A stretch of 64,000 nucleotides of DNA, from assembly GCA_016716965.1 (NCBI GenBank), contig JADJUP010000027.1, positions 1 to 64,000 on the forward strand. The letters are read 5' to 3'. Positions 42,537 through 51,962 of the stretch are shown piece after piece (the first letter of the stretch is position 1; every line of letters starts with the position of its first letter). This DNA comes from Sulfuritalea sp. GTDB lineage: Bacteria; Pseudomonadota; Gammaproteobacteria; Burkholderiales; Rhodocyclaceae. The position numbers were made by a program, and so were the translations under genes. The notes below the pieces were generated by a model that was given only the letters and a program-made list of their open reading frames with translations, was not told where the DNA came from and made no database searches.

Positions 42537-43604
42537 ATGAAAACCATCCTTGTTACCGGCGGTGCCGGGTTCATCGGCTCGGCGCTGATCCGCCAATTGA
42601 TCGCCGCCACCGATTGGCGCGTGGTCAATGTAGATAAGCTGACTTATGCGGGCAACCTCGAATCCCTGGCCGACCTCGCCGGCAATCCGCGCCATGTCTT
42701 CAGCCGCACCGACATCTGCGATCGCACCGCGCTCGATGCCCTGTTCGCGACCCACCGGCCTTGCGGCGTGATCCACCTCGCCGCGGAATCGCATGTCGAC
42801 CGGTCGATCCATGGCCCCGGCGACTTCATCGAAACCAACATCAATGGCACCTACACCCTGCTCGAAGCGGCGCGCGCCTTTTGGTCGACGCTCGACGTCG
42901 ACGGCAAGGCCTCATTCCGCTTCCATCACGTGTCGACCGACGAAGTATTCGGCTCGCTGGGTGACACGGGCCTGTTCCTCGAATCCAACCCCTACCAGCC
43001 GAATTCGCCCTATTCCGCCTCCAAGGCCGCCTCCGACCACCTGGTGCGCGCCTGGCACCACACCTATGGCCTGCCGACCGTCCTCACCAACTGCTCGAAC
43101 AATTACGGCCCCTGCCAGTTCCCGGAAAAGCTGATCCCGCTGATGATCCACAATGCCGTGTCGGACAAACCGCTGCCGATCTACGGCAAGGGTGACAACG
43201 TGCGCGACTGGCTCTATGTCGACGACCATGCCCGCGCCCTTCAGCTCGTCTTCGAAAAGGGAACGCCCGGGGAAACCTACAACATCGGCGGCCACAACGA
43301 AAAGACCAACCTCGAAGTGGTCGATACCCTCTGTGCCCTGCTCGATGAAATGCATCCGCGCGCCGACGGCAAGCCTTACCGCGAGCAGAAGATTTCGGTC
43401 GCGGACCGTCCCGGCCACGACAAGCGCTATGCCATCGATGCCGGCAAGATCCAGCGCGAACTGGGCTGGACGCCACAGGAAAGCTTCGAATCCGGCATGA
43501 GAAAGACGGTGCGCTGGTACCTCGACAACGCCGCCTGGGTAGCCCATGTGGTTTCGGGCGAATACCGGCAGTGGATGGATCGCAACTACGGAGACCGAAC
43601 ATGA
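42537..43604 (+). CDS. rmlB: dTDP-glucose 4,6-dehydratase
   Basis: RmlB converts dTDP-glucose to dTDP-4-keto-6-deoxyglucose. The 355-residue SDR-extended protein has the Rossmann motif GGAGFIG (7-13), STDEVFGSLG with the D/E catalytic pair, and YSASKAASDH (Tyr-x3-Lys). The ribosome binding site is weak; a TACAAT box at 42474-42479 may be its -10. Its stop overlaps the rmlA ATG (ATGA). It heads a dTDP-L-rhamnose operon in the order B-A-C-D. Confidence 0.96.
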   Translation: MKTILVTGGAGFIGSALIRQLIAATDWRVVNVDKLTYAGNLESLADLAGNPRHVFSRTDICDRTALDALFATHRPCGVIHLAAESHVDRSIHGPGDFIETNINGTYTLLEAARAFWSTLDVDGKASFRFHHVSTDEVFGSLGDTGLFLESNPYQPNSPYSASKAASDHLVRAWHHTYGLPTVLTNCSNNYGPCQFPEKLIPLMIHNAVSDKPLPIYGKGDNVRDWLYVDDHARALQLVFEKGTPGETYNIGGHNEKTNLEVVDTLCALLDEMHPRADGKPYREQKISVADRPGHDKRYAIDAGKIQRELGWTPQESFESGMRKTVRWYLDNAAWVAHVVSGEYRQWMDRNYGDRT

Positions 43605-44489
43605 GCAGCACACGCGGCATCATCCTCGCCGGCGGTTCCGGCACCCGGCTGCACCCGGTCACGCTGGCCGTGTCCAAGCAGTTGCTGCCGATCTACGACA
43701 AGCCGATGATCTATTACCCGCTGACCACGCTGATGCTGGCCGGCATCCGCGAGATCCTGCTGATCTCGACGCCGCTCGATACGCCGCGCTTCGAGCAACT
43801 GCTGGGCGACGGATCGCAGTGGGGCATCCAGATCAAGTACGCGGTGCAACCCAGCCCCGACGGCCTGGCCCAGGCCTTCATCATCGGCCGCGACTTCGTC
43901 GGCGGCAATCCTTCGGCCCTGGTCCTCGGCGACAACCTGTTCTATGGCCACGATTTCGGCCACCCAGTTGCAGCGCGCCACGAAAGTCGGCGCTGGCGCC
44001 ACGGTGTTCGCCTATGCCGTCAGCGATCCGGAACGCTACGGCGTGGTTGCCTTCGATGAAACGGGGCGCGCCGTCAGCATCGAGGAAAAGCCCAAAGAGC
44101 CGAAGTCGCGCTACGCCGTGACCGGGCTCTACTTCTACGACAACCAGGTTTGCGACATCGCCGCCGGGCTCAAGCCCTCGCCACGCGGGGAACTGGAGAT
44201 AACCGACCTCAACCGCGTTTACCTGGAAAAGGGCCAGCTCAAGGTCGAGATCATGGGTCGCGGCATGGCCTGGCTCGATACCGGCACCCACGAGTCGCTG
44301 CTCGAAGCCGGCCAGTTCATCGAGGTCATCGAAAAGCGCCAGGGCCTCAAGGTCGCCTGCCCCGAGGAAGTCGCCTGGCGCCAGAACTGGATCGACGACG
44401 CGCAACTGGCAAAGCTGGCCCTGCCGCTGGCCAAGAGCCAGTACGGCCAGTACCTGCAGAAACTTCTGGAGCACGAGGTGCAAGGATGA
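43601..44489 (+). pseudogene. rmlA: glucose-1-phosphate thymidylyltransferase, one-base frameshift
   Basis: RmlA makes dTDP-glucose. The first frame gives LAGGSGTRLHPVTLAVSKQL through DNLFYGHDF, then leaves the family; the next frame resumes at ATQLQRATKVGAGATVFAYA and runs to the end. The total of 889 nt equals a normal 295-residue RmlA plus one base. The likely extra base is one of the two G at 43958-43959. GGAG lies 7 nt before the ATG. Because rmlB, rmlC and rmlD are intact and coupled, a base-call error is more likely than a dead gene, but that needs checking. Confidence 0.9.
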
Positions 44490-45028
44490 AGGTCATTCCC
44501 ACGGCAATCCCCGACGTGTTGATTCTGGAGCCGAAGGTGTTCGGCGACGATCGCGGCTTCTTCTTCGAAAGCTGGAACCGGCGCAGCCTGGCCGACGCCG
44601 GCATCGATGCCGACTTCGTGCAGGACAACCACTCCCGCTCGCAGAAGAACGTGCTGCGCGGCCTGCACTACCAGATCGAGCATGCCCAGGGCAAGCTGGT
44701 GCGCGTCACGGTTGGCGCCGTGTATGACGTCGCGGTCGACCTGCGCCGTTCCTCGCCCACCTTCGGCCAGTGGGTCGGCTTCGAGCTATCCGCAGCCGAC
44801 CACCGCATGGCCTGGATACCGCCCGGCTTCGCCCACGGCTTTTGCGTCACCTCGGACGCGGCGGAATTCCTCTATAAGACCACCGACTACTGGAGCCCGG
44901 CGCACGAACGCACCCTGCTCTGGAACGATCCGCAACTGGCGATTCCCTGGCCACTTTCAGGCGAACCGCTGCTCGCCGCCAAGGACAAGACCGGTACGCC
45001 CTTGGCAAGTGCGGAGACCTTCGCGTGA
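44486..45028 (+). CDS. rmlC: dTDP-4-dehydrorhamnose 3,5-epimerase
   Basis: RmlC epimerises C3 and C5 of dTDP-4-keto-6-deoxyglucose. The 180-residue cupin has FGDDRGFFFESWN, the QDNHSRSQKNVLRGLHYQ region with the catalytic histidine, and WIPPGFAHGFCV. The ATG at 44486 overlaps the rmlA stop and its own stop overlaps the rmlD GTG, so translation is coupled along the operon. Confidence 0.96.
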   Translation: MKVIPTAIPDVLILEPKVFGDDRGFFFESWNRRSLADAGIDADFVQDNHSRSQKNVLRGLHYQIEHAQGKLVRVTVGAVYDVAVDLRRSSPTFGQWVGFELSAADHRMAWIPPGFAHGFCVTSDAAEFLYKTTDYWSPAHERTLLWNDPQLAIPWPLSGEPLLAAKDKTGTPLASAETFA

Positions 45029-45891
45029 AAATCCTGGTCACCGGTTGCGCCGGACAACTCGGCCGTGAACTGAAGCGCTCCCTGGCCTGCCTGGGCGAAG
45101 TGGTAGCCTGCGACCGTCGCCAGATCGACCTCGCCGACCCGGACGCACTGCGCGCTGCCGTGCGCGCCATTGCGCCCGCCGCCATCGTCAACGCCGCCGC
45201 CTACACCGCGGTCGACAAGGCCGAAACCGAAACCGCGCTGGCGCAGGCGATCAATGCGGTAGCACCCGGCATCCTGGCCGAGGAGGCGAAGCGGCTCGGC
45301 GCACGGCTGATCCACTACTCGACCGACTATGTCTTCGACGGCAAGAGATCCGGCGCCTACACTGAGGAAGACAGTCCGGCGCCGCTGTCCGCCTACGGTC
45401 GCAGCAAGTTCGATGGTGAGCGCGCGATCGCCGCCGCCGGAGCGCGCCACCAGGTTTTCCGCACCTGCTGGGTGTACGGCCTGCATGGCGCGAACTTCAT
45501 GAAAACCATGCTGCGGCTCGGCCGCGATCGTGATGAACTGCGTGTCGTCGGCGACCAGTTCGGCGCCCCGACGTGGACCCGCCACCTGGCCGACGCCACC
45601 GCGCTGGTCCTCGCCCGCAAGGACGTACCCGACGGCTTGTACCACCTTGCCGCCGCCGGCGAAACGAACTGGCATGAATATGCCGAAGCCATCTTCGCCA
45701 CCGCGCTGCAAAGCGGCCTGCTGGAGAAAGTTCCGACGGTTCACCGTATCACCAGCGCCGACTATCCGCTGCCGGCACCGCGCCCGACCAACTCACGGCT
45801 CGACTGCAGCCGCTTCCGGCGCGACTTCGGCCTTGGCCTGCCCGACTGGCGCAGCGGGCTCGCCGACTGCCTTGCCGATGCGCGCTTCTGA
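45025..45891 (+). CDS. rmlD: dTDP-4-dehydrorhamnose reductase
   Basis: RmlD reduces dTDP-4-keto-L-rhamnose to dTDP-L-rhamnose for surface polysaccharides. The 288-residue protein has the cofactor motif GCAGQLGREL (near 7-16), STDYVFDGKRSGAY and YGRSKFDGE (Tyr-x3-Lys). The start is GTG at 45025 overlapping the rmlC stop (GTGA). It is the last rml gene; about 100 bp without a clear terminator separate it from parE. Confidence 0.95.
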   Translation: MKILVTGCAGQLGRELKRSLACLGEVVACDRRQIDLADPDALRAAVRAIAPAAIVNAAAYTAVDKAETETALAQAINAVAPGILAEEAKRLGARLIHYSTDYVFDGKRSGAYTEEDSPAPLSAYGRSKFDGERAIAAAGARHQVFRTCWVYGLHGANFMKTMLRLGRDRDELRVVGDQFGAPTWTRHLADATALVLARKDVPDGLYHLAAAGETNWHEYAEAIFATALQSGLLEKVPTVHRITSADYPLPAPRPTNSRLDCSRFRRDFGLGLPDWRSGLADCLADARF

Positions 45892-45993
45892 TTTCCACGA
45901 GAAACCAGGAACGCACCGCAGCTTCCTTTTTTCCCCGTTCCACGCGGTTCCCTCCAAAAGAGTGACCGTACACCAACTGCCCCGGTTTTGAAA

Positions 45994-47970
45994 ATGGCCG
46001 TCACCCCCGCCTACGACGAATCATCCTTCCGTGTCCTCAAGGGACTGGAGCCGGTGCGCGAACGCCCCGGCATGTACACCCGCACCGACTCGCCGGCGCA
46101 CATCATCCAGGAAGTCATCGACAACTCGGCCGACGAAGCCCTCGGCGGCCATGCGAAGAACCTCCATGTGCTGCTGCACCTCGACGGCTCGATCACCGTC
46201 ACCGACGATGGTCGCGGCATCCCGGTCGGGCTGCATCCCGACGAGAAGATCCCCGTCGTGGTGCTGGCCTTCACCCGCCTCCATGCCGGTGGCAAGTTCG
46301 ACAAGAGCGCCGGCAATTCGGCCTACGCCTTTTCCGGCGGCCTGCATGGCGTCGGCGTCGCGGTGACCAACGCCTTGTCGACCCGTGTCTCGGTCGAGGT
46401 CAGGCGGGAAGGAAAGATCTGGACCATCGACTTCTCCGGCGGTGGTGAAGTCGTCGGCGCCCTCACCCAGGCCGGCACCTGCGGTCGCCACAGCGGCACC
46501 CGCGTGCGGGTCTGGCCCGACCCGAAATACTTCGACGCGCCCAAAGTGCCGCCCGCGGAACTGGAACGCCTGCTGCGTTCCAAGGCGGTGCTGCTGCCCG
46601 GCGTCAAGGTCAGCCTCGACATCGAGCAGGCCGACGGCAGCCTCACGAGCAAGACCTGGAGCTATCCCGATGGCCTCGCCGGCTACCTCGCCGAACTGGC
46701 CGGCAATGCCGAAGCCGTCGCCCCGCTGTATGCGTCGGAAAAGTACGCCGATGCCGACCACGCCGAATTCGCCACCGGCGAAGGCGCGGCCTGGGCCATC
46801 GGCTGGCATGTCGACGCGGTGGCCTCCGAGTCCTACGTCAACCTGATCCCGACGGTGGCCGGCGGCACCCACGAAGCCGGCCTGCGCGCCGGTGCCTTCG
46901 AAGCGGTCAAGTCGTTCATCGAGCATCGCGCCCTGCTGCCGCGCGGCGTCAAGCTGCAACAGGACGATGTCTGCGGACGCATGGCCTACGTGCTGTCGGC
47001 ACGCATCCTCGATCCGCAGTTCCAGGGCCAGGTCAAGGAAAAGCTCAACTCGCGCGAAGCGGTGAAGCTGGTCTCCAGCATGGTTCGCGACCCCTTCGAG
47101 ATCTGGCTCAACCAGCATGTAGAGGCCGGCAAGGCCATCGCCGAGCTTTCGATCAAGCAGGCCCTGGCGCGGCAGAAGAACGCGCAGAAGGTCGAGAAGC
47201 GCAAGCAGTCCGGCGTCGCCGTGCTTCCGGGCAAGCTCTCGGACTGCGAATCGACCGACATCGCGGAGAACGAGTTGTTCCTGGTCGAAGGCGATTCCGC
47301 CGGCGGCTCCGCCAAGATGGCGCGCAACAAGGAAACCCAGGCCATCCTGCCGTTGCGCGGCAAGGTGCTCAATTCGTGGGAAGTCGAGCCCGGACGCCTG
47401 TTTGCCAACAACGAGATCCACGACATCGCGGTCGCGCTCGGCGTCGATCCGCATGGCGCGGACGACAGCCCGGATCTGGGCAACCTGCGCTACGGCAAGC
47501 TGATCATCATGTCCGACGCCGACGTCGATGGCGCACACATCCAGACCCTGCTGCTGACGCTGTTCTATCGCCACTTCCCGGCCCTGATCCGCCACGGCCA
47601 CGTCTACATCGCCCAGCCTCCCCTCTATCGCATCGACGTCCCGGCTTCGGGCAAGAAGCGTCCGGCGCGGCGCCTCTATGCACTCGACGAAGGTGAACTG
47701 GTGGCAATCAAGGACCGCCTGATCAAGGAAGGCATCCGCGAGGACGCGGTCGAAGTCGGCCGCTTCAAGGGTCTTGGCGAAATGAATCCGGACCAGTTGC
47801 GCGAAACGGCGATGTCACCCGCCACGCGCCGGGTGCTGCCAATCGTGGAGCGCAACGGGTCGGCAGAGTCGACGCGCATTCTCTTCAACCTGCTGATGGG
47901 CAAGGGAGAAGCCGCCGGACGCCGGGCCTGGATGGAGGAGAATGGCCATCGCGTCGAGGCCGACATCTGA
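45994..47970 (+). CDS. parE: DNA topoisomerase IV subunit B
   Basis: ParE supplies the ATPase of topoisomerase IV for chromosome decatenation. The 658-residue protein has the GHKL ATPase (EVIDNSADEALGG, DDGRGIPVG, GGLHGVG), a transducer domain and a TOPRIM domain with LVEGDSAGGSAKMARN and IIMSDADVDGAHIQ. Residues 1-11 begin MAVTPAYDESS. No good ribosome binding site precedes the ATG at 45994; an in-frame TTG lies two codons upstream. It lacks the long insertion of GyrB, which with the adjacent parC supports ParE. Confidence 0.95.
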   Translation: MAVTPAYDESSFRVLKGLEPVRERPGMYTRTDSPAHIIQEVIDNSADEALGGHAKNLHVLLHLDGSITVTDDGRGIPVGLHPDEKIPVVVLAFTRLHAGGKFDKSAGNSAYAFSGGLHGVGVAVTNALSTRVSVEVRREGKIWTIDFSGGGEVVGALTQAGTCGRHSGTRVRVWPDPKYFDAPKVPPAELERLLRSKAVLLPGVKVSLDIEQADGSLTSKTWSYPDGLAGYLAELAGNAEAVAPLYASEKYADADHAEFATGEGAAWAIGWHVDAVASESYVNLIPTVAGGTHEAGLRAGAFEAVKSFIEHRALLPRGVKLQQDDVCGRMAYVLSARILDPQFQGQVKEKLNSREAVKLVSSMVRDPFEIWLNQHVEAGKAIAELSIKQALARQKNAQKVEKRKQSGVAVLPGKLSDCESTDIAENELFLVEGDSAGGSAKMARNKETQAILPLRGKVLNSWEVEPGRLFANNEIHDIAVALGVDPHGADDSPDLGNLRYGKLIIMSDADVDGAHIQTLLLTLFYRHFPALIRHGHVYIAQPPLYRIDVPASGKKRPARRLYALDEGELVAIKDRLIKEGIREDAVEVGRFKGLGEMNPDQLRETAMSPATRRVLPIVERNGSAESTRILFNLLMGKGEAAGRRAWMEENGHRVEADI

Positions 47971-48039
47971 TGCCGGCCTCGACACCGCTCCCCGCCCTCC
48001 CCTGCAGCCGAAGTGTGAAATTTTCTGGATCATCGAACC

Positions 48040-49296
48040 ATGTGGACCCGACCGGAACACTCTGAAATCATCCAGACCTCGCAACTGGCGATCGGCCTGT
48101 TTGTCGACATTGATCTGCCATGGAGCGCGCATCCCTTCCTCTACAGCAAGTTTCGCATCACCAGCGCCGATCAGATTGCCGAGATTCGCGCCCTGGGACT
48201 GGCACAGGTCAAGTACTTCCCCAACAAGAGCACCGCCGCACCGGGTCCGGTAACCGAAGAAAAGCCCGCACCCGAGCAGAGGCCGGCGACCGTCGAAGCT
48301 CGGTGCAACTTCGAGGAACAGAAACGCGCCAAACTTCAGTCGCAGAAGGACGAGGCCAGGCGCGCCGAGCGCGGCTGGGAGAACGCAGCGAAACAGACCC
48401 GCGAAGCACTTTCCGGACTGAAGCACAGCCCCAAGCAGGCGGGGCAACAACTCGCCAGGCTTTCCCGTGAAACCGCGGACAAGGTTGCGGCCGGGGGCGA
48501 AATACTGCTCCACCTGCTGGGTGACAAGAAGGACGACGGACCCCAGTTTCATGCCCTGAACGTGATGACCCTGTCCATGGTCCTCGGCAAGGCACTCAAA
48601 CTCGGTGAAGTAGAACTCACCGACCTGGCACTGGGCGCGCTGGCACATGATGTCGGCAATACCAGGGTCCCTCCCCACCTGCTCAAGGCAAAGGTCCGCG
48701 CCAAGCACGAAGAGGACTTCTACCGCGCCCACGTTCACTACGGCGTCGATATCGCACGCGAAGCCGGGGTCTTTTCACCCAGCGCGCTGGCGATCATCGA
48801 GGAACATCACGAGTTTCTCGACGGATCCGGCTTCCCGCGCGGCACAAAAAAGCTCAATCCCCTGGCGCAAATCGTTTGCCTGGTAGATCGCTACGACCGC
48901 CTATGCGGCCCGGAGTCGCCGGAACGGGCGCCGCTGATGCCTGCCGAGGCATTGGCGGTCCTCTTTGCCCGCGAAAGCAGCAAGTTCGACCAGAAGCTCC
49001 TGGGTCTGCTGATCAAGTCGCTCGGTGTCTATCCGCCAGGAACCATAGTCATGCTCAATGACGGATCGCTTGGCCTGGTGGTTTCCCCGGGCAGGCAGAG
49101 CCTGCGTCCCAAGATACTGATCTACGATCCCGATACCGACAAGAAGGACGCGGTAGTCATAGACATGGACGATGTGCCAGAACTGAAGATCGAGGAAGCC
49201 GTGCGGCCTGATTCACTGCCGATGGATGTGCTGCTCTGGCTCAACCCGCGCCGCAGGCTTTCCTACTTTTTCTCCATGGAAGTGGCTGCCGACTGA
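48040..49296 (+). CDS. HD-GYP domain protein with N-terminal DUF3391
   Basis: HD-GYP proteins hydrolyse cyclic-di-GMP. The 418-residue protein has a DUF3391-type N-terminus (about 8-65), a charged helical linker (about 85-150) and the HD-GYP domain (about 165-330). The HDxGK motif reads HDVGN, the GYP motif reads HHEFLDGSGFP, and VDRYDRL keeps the later aspartate. The lysine-to-asparagine and Tyr-to-Phe changes may alter activity. It lies between parE and parC on the same strand, 69 and 48 bp from them, so it is probably co-transcribed with the topoisomerase IV genes. Confidence 0.88.
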   Translation: MWTRPEHSEIIQTSQLAIGLFVDIDLPWSAHPFLYSKFRITSADQIAEIRALGLAQVKYFPNKSTAAPGPVTEEKPAPEQRPATVEARCNFEEQKRAKLQSQKDEARRAERGWENAAKQTREALSGLKHSPKQAGQQLARLSRETADKVAAGGEILLHLLGDKKDDGPQFHALNVMTLSMVLGKALKLGEVELTDLALGALAHDVGNTRVPPHLLKAKVRAKHEEDFYRAHVHYGVDIAREAGVFSPSALAIIEEHHEFLDGSGFPRGTKKLNPLAQIVCLVDRYDRLCGPESPERAPLMPAEALAVLFARESSKFDQKLLGLLIKSLGVYPPGTIVMLNDGSLGLVVSPGRQSLRPKILIYDPDTDKKDAVVIDMDDVPELKIEEAVRPDSLPMDVLLWLNPRRRLSYFFSMEVAAD

Positions 49297-49344
49297 AGCG
49301 CCGCTTCGTCCGGACCGCCGATACCGACTCAACCGACCGAACCA

Positions 49345-51684
49345 ATGAATACCGACTATCCCGACCTGTTCGATGCTCCACCGCCGGCGCCACCCGCCAT
49401 TCCGCCCGCCACTGAAGACGACGGTTCCACATTGCCCCTCGACACCTACGCCGAGCGCGCCTACCTCTCCTATGCCATGAGCGTGGTGCGCGCGCGCGCG
49501 CTGCCGCAGGTGGAAGACGGCATGAAGCCGGTGCAGCGGCGCATCCTGCATGCAATGAACGAAATGCGGCTGGCCGCCAGCGCCAAGCACGTCAAGAGCG
49601 CGCGGGTGGTCGGCGACGTGATCGGTAAATACCACCCGCACGGCGACACCAGCGTCTATGACGCCATGGTGCGTGTGGCGCAGGATTTCACGCTGCGCTA
49701 TCCGCTGGTCGACGGCCAGGGCAATTTTGGTTCGCGCGACGGCGATGGTGCCGCCGCGATGCGCTACACCGAGTGCCGCCTGACGCCTTTCGCCGATTTG
49801 CTGCTGGGCGAGATCGATCGCGGCACCGTCGACTTCATCGCCAATTACGACGGCTCGATGACCGAGCCGCAACTGATGCCGGCGCGCCTGCCGGTAGTGC
49901 TGCTGAACGGTGCCTCTGGCATCGCCGTCGGCATGGCCACCGAGATCCCGCCGCACAACCTGCGCGAAGTCGCGGAAGCCGCGCGCCTGCTGATCAGGAA
50001 GCCGGAAGCGATGCTGGAGGAAGTCCTGGCCGTGCTGCCAGGGCCGGATTTCCCCGGCGGCGGCCAGCTCATCTCGACCCCGGCCGACATCCGCGACGCC
50101 TATGCCAACGGCCGCGGGTCCATGCGCATGCGCGCGCGCTGGCGCATCGAGGAACTCGCGCGCGGCCAGTGGCGCGTGATCGTGTACGAACTGCCGCACG
50201 GCGTTTCGGTAGCGCAGGTGCTGTCGGAAATCGAGGGCCTGACCAATCCGCAACCCCGCGCCGGCAAGAAGGATGTCAGCCAGGAGCAGAAGAACCTCAA
50301 GGCCCTGGTGCTGGGCGTACTCGACAGCGTGCGCGACGAATCCAGCGACCAGCAGGCGGTGCGCATCATGCTCGAACCCAAGAGCTCGCGCATCCCGCAG
50401 GATGAATTCATGGCCGTGCTGCTGGCCCATACCAGCCTCGAATCCAGCGTATCGGTAAACCTGACCATGGTCGGCCGCGACGGAAGGCCTCAGCAGAAGA
50501 ACCTGCTGACCATCCTGCGCGAATGGATCGACTTCCGCTTCGCCACGGTCGAACGCCGCACCCGCCATCGCCTGGCCGAAGTGTTGCGCCGCGTGCATAT
50601 CCTCGAAGGACGCATGATGGTCTTCCTCAGGATCGAGGAAGTGATCAAGTGCATCCGCGAGTCCGATGAACCCAAGCCCGATCTGATGGCCCGCTTCGGC
50701 CTCACCGAAATCCAGGCCGAGGACATCCTGGAAATCCGCCTGCGCCAGTTGGCACGCCTCGAAGGCATCCGCATCGAAAAGGAACTCGGCGATCTGCGCC
50801 TGGAGCATGGCCAGCTCACCAAGCTGCTCGACTCGCGCCACGAGATGACCAGGCTGATCCAGAAGGAAATCGCCGACGATGCCAAGCGCTTCGGCGACGA
50901 TCGGCGCACGCTGCTCGAAGCCGTAACGCCGATCTCGCAGGGCGAGATAGCCGTGCCCGACGAACCGGTTACGGTGATCATTTCGAAGAACGGCTGGGTG
51001 CGCTCGCGCCAGGGCCACGGCATCGACCCGGTCGGAATCACCTACAAGACCGGCGACTTCCCCTGGCTGGTCGCGGAAACGCGAACCGTCTGGCCGCTGA
51101 TCCTGATCGACAGCAACGGCCGCAGCTACAGCGTGAAAGTCTCGGACCTGCCCGGCGGGCGCGGAGATGGCGCTCCGCTCAATACCATGATCGACCTGCA
51201 GGATGGCGGCAAGCTGGCCCAGGTGCTGACTGCGGCGCCTGAAAGCAAGTATCTTGTGGCCGGCACCCTGGGCTATGGATTCGTCGCCAGCGTGACTGAC
51301 ATGATCTCCCGCAACAAGGCCGGCAAGGCCTTCCTGTCGCTTGAGAAAGGCGAGACGCCACTGCCGCCGGCCCCAACCATCGGCGACAGCGTGGCCGTGC
51401 TCACCCGCGCCGGCCGCCTGCTGATCTTCGCGCTGGCGGAACTCAAGGAAATGGGCAAGGGCAAGGGTCTCATGCTGATCGATCTGTTGAAGAACGACGA
51501 GGTGGTCGGCGTTGTCGCGAACAGCGACCGGACGCTACTGATCGCGGGCAGCGGGCGCGGCGGCAAAGCCACGCAGCAGGCACTCGATGCGCGCGCCCAG
51601 GCCAGTTACAGGGCGGCGCGCGCCCGTCGCGGACAGGAAGTTCCGCTCAAATTTAAACCCTTGAGTCTCCAGCTCGACAGTTAG
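49345..51684 (+). CDS. parC: DNA topoisomerase IV subunit A
   Basis: ParC carries the DNA cleavage and reunion activity. The 779-residue product has the catalytic tyrosine Y141 in AAAMRYTECRL, the winged-helix block (YHPHGDTSVYDAMVRVAQDF), a coiled coil and a beta-pinwheel C-terminus. In the quinolone-interaction loop, the positions matching E. coli ParC S80 and E84 are T102 and D106; whether this is natural for the lineage cannot be told here. The first 30 residues are Pro/Ala-rich. It follows the HD-GYP gene. Confidence 0.95.
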   Translation: MNTDYPDLFDAPPPAPPAIPPATEDDGSTLPLDTYAERAYLSYAMSVVRARALPQVEDGMKPVQRRILHAMNEMRLAASAKHVKSARVVGDVIGKYHPHGDTSVYDAMVRVAQDFTLRYPLVDGQGNFGSRDGDGAAAMRYTECRLTPFADLLLGEIDRGTVDFIANYDGSMTEPQLMPARLPVVLLNGASGIAVGMATEIPPHNLREVAEAARLLIRKPEAMLEEVLAVLPGPDFPGGGQLISTPADIRDAYANGRGSMRMRARWRIEELARGQWRVIVYELPHGVSVAQVLSEIEGLTNPQPRAGKKDVSQEQKNLKALVLGVLDSVRDESSDQQAVRIMLEPKSSRIPQDEFMAVLLAHTSLESSVSVNLTMVGRDGRPQQKNLLTILREWIDFRFATVERRTRHRLAEVLRRVHILEGRMMVFLRIEEVIKCIRESDEPKPDLMARFGLTEIQAEDILEIRLRQLARLEGIRIEKELGDLRLEHGQLTKLLDSRHEMTRLIQKEIADDAKRFGDDRRTLLEAVTPISQGEIAVPDEPVTVIISKNGWVRSRQGHGIDPVGITYKTGDFPWLVAETRTVWPLILIDSNGRSYSVKVSDLPGGRGDGAPLNTMIDLQDGGKLAQVLTAAPESKYLVAGTLGYGFVASVTDMISRNKAGKAFLSLEKGETPLPPAPTIGDSVAVLTRAGRLLIFALAELKEMGKGKGLMLIDLLKNDEVVGVVANSDRTLLIAGSGRGGKATQQALDARAQASYRAARARRGQEVPLKFKPLSLQLDS

Positions 51685-51691
51685 TCATTGA

Positions 51692-51700
51692 TGCTAGAAT
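51692..51700 (+). promoter_or_regulatory. extended -10 element upstream of the small membrane gene
   Basis: TG-n-TAGAAT (51692-51700) is an extended -10 box about 70 nt before the ATG at 51771; no good -35 is visible. Confidence 0.35.
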
Positions 51701-51770
51701 CCTCAACGAATCAGCCTAACGGTCCGATACGCGGTCGCCCGCGACGTTCGCCGCCCACGGAGAATAAAAA

Positions 51771-51908
51771 ATGCTTTTCATCCTCTACTACGTCATCGCC
51801 ATCGTCGTGTTGGTCATGCACTTCACCGGAGTGCTGGCCCGCTACAACATGGAATGGCTGATCCTGGTCCTCGCCGTCACGGTGTTCCCGGCGGTCATCT
51901 ACCTCTAG
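51771..51908 (+). CDS. small hydrophobic membrane protein (45 residues)
   Basis: A short frame encodes MLFILYYVIAIVVLVMHF, then TGVLARYNMEW, then a second hydrophobic stretch LILVLAVTVFPAVIYL. It would form two TM helices joined by a short polar turn. GGAG lies about 9 nt before the ATG, supporting translation. It is too small for family assignment; it lies between parC and the convergent thrC. Function unknown. Confidence 0.6.
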   Translation: MLFILYYVIAIVVLVMHFTGVLARYNMEWLILVLAVTVFPAVIYL

Positions 51909-51962
51909 CGCGAAAGTGCCGTAGCGTCGGCGCCGACTCTCACCGAAGGCGCCGGACACTCC

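Noticed and set aside
46021..47601. 526-codon minus-strand frame opposite parE
   Set aside because: Antisense shadow of a strongly conserved ParE; no motifs.
49640..49680. ParC loop variation as a quinolone-resistance mutation
   Set aside because: The Thr and Asp at the S80/E84-equivalent positions could be natural for this lineage; without a sensitive relative no resistance claim is supportable.
49213..51018. 601-codon minus-strand frame opposite parC
   Set aside because: Antisense shadow of ParC with His/Arg/Gln-rich composition.
51925..51936. GTCGGCGCCGAC palindrome between the small gene and thrC as a terminator
   Set aside because: It lacks a loop and a T-run, so it does not fit an intrinsic terminator.
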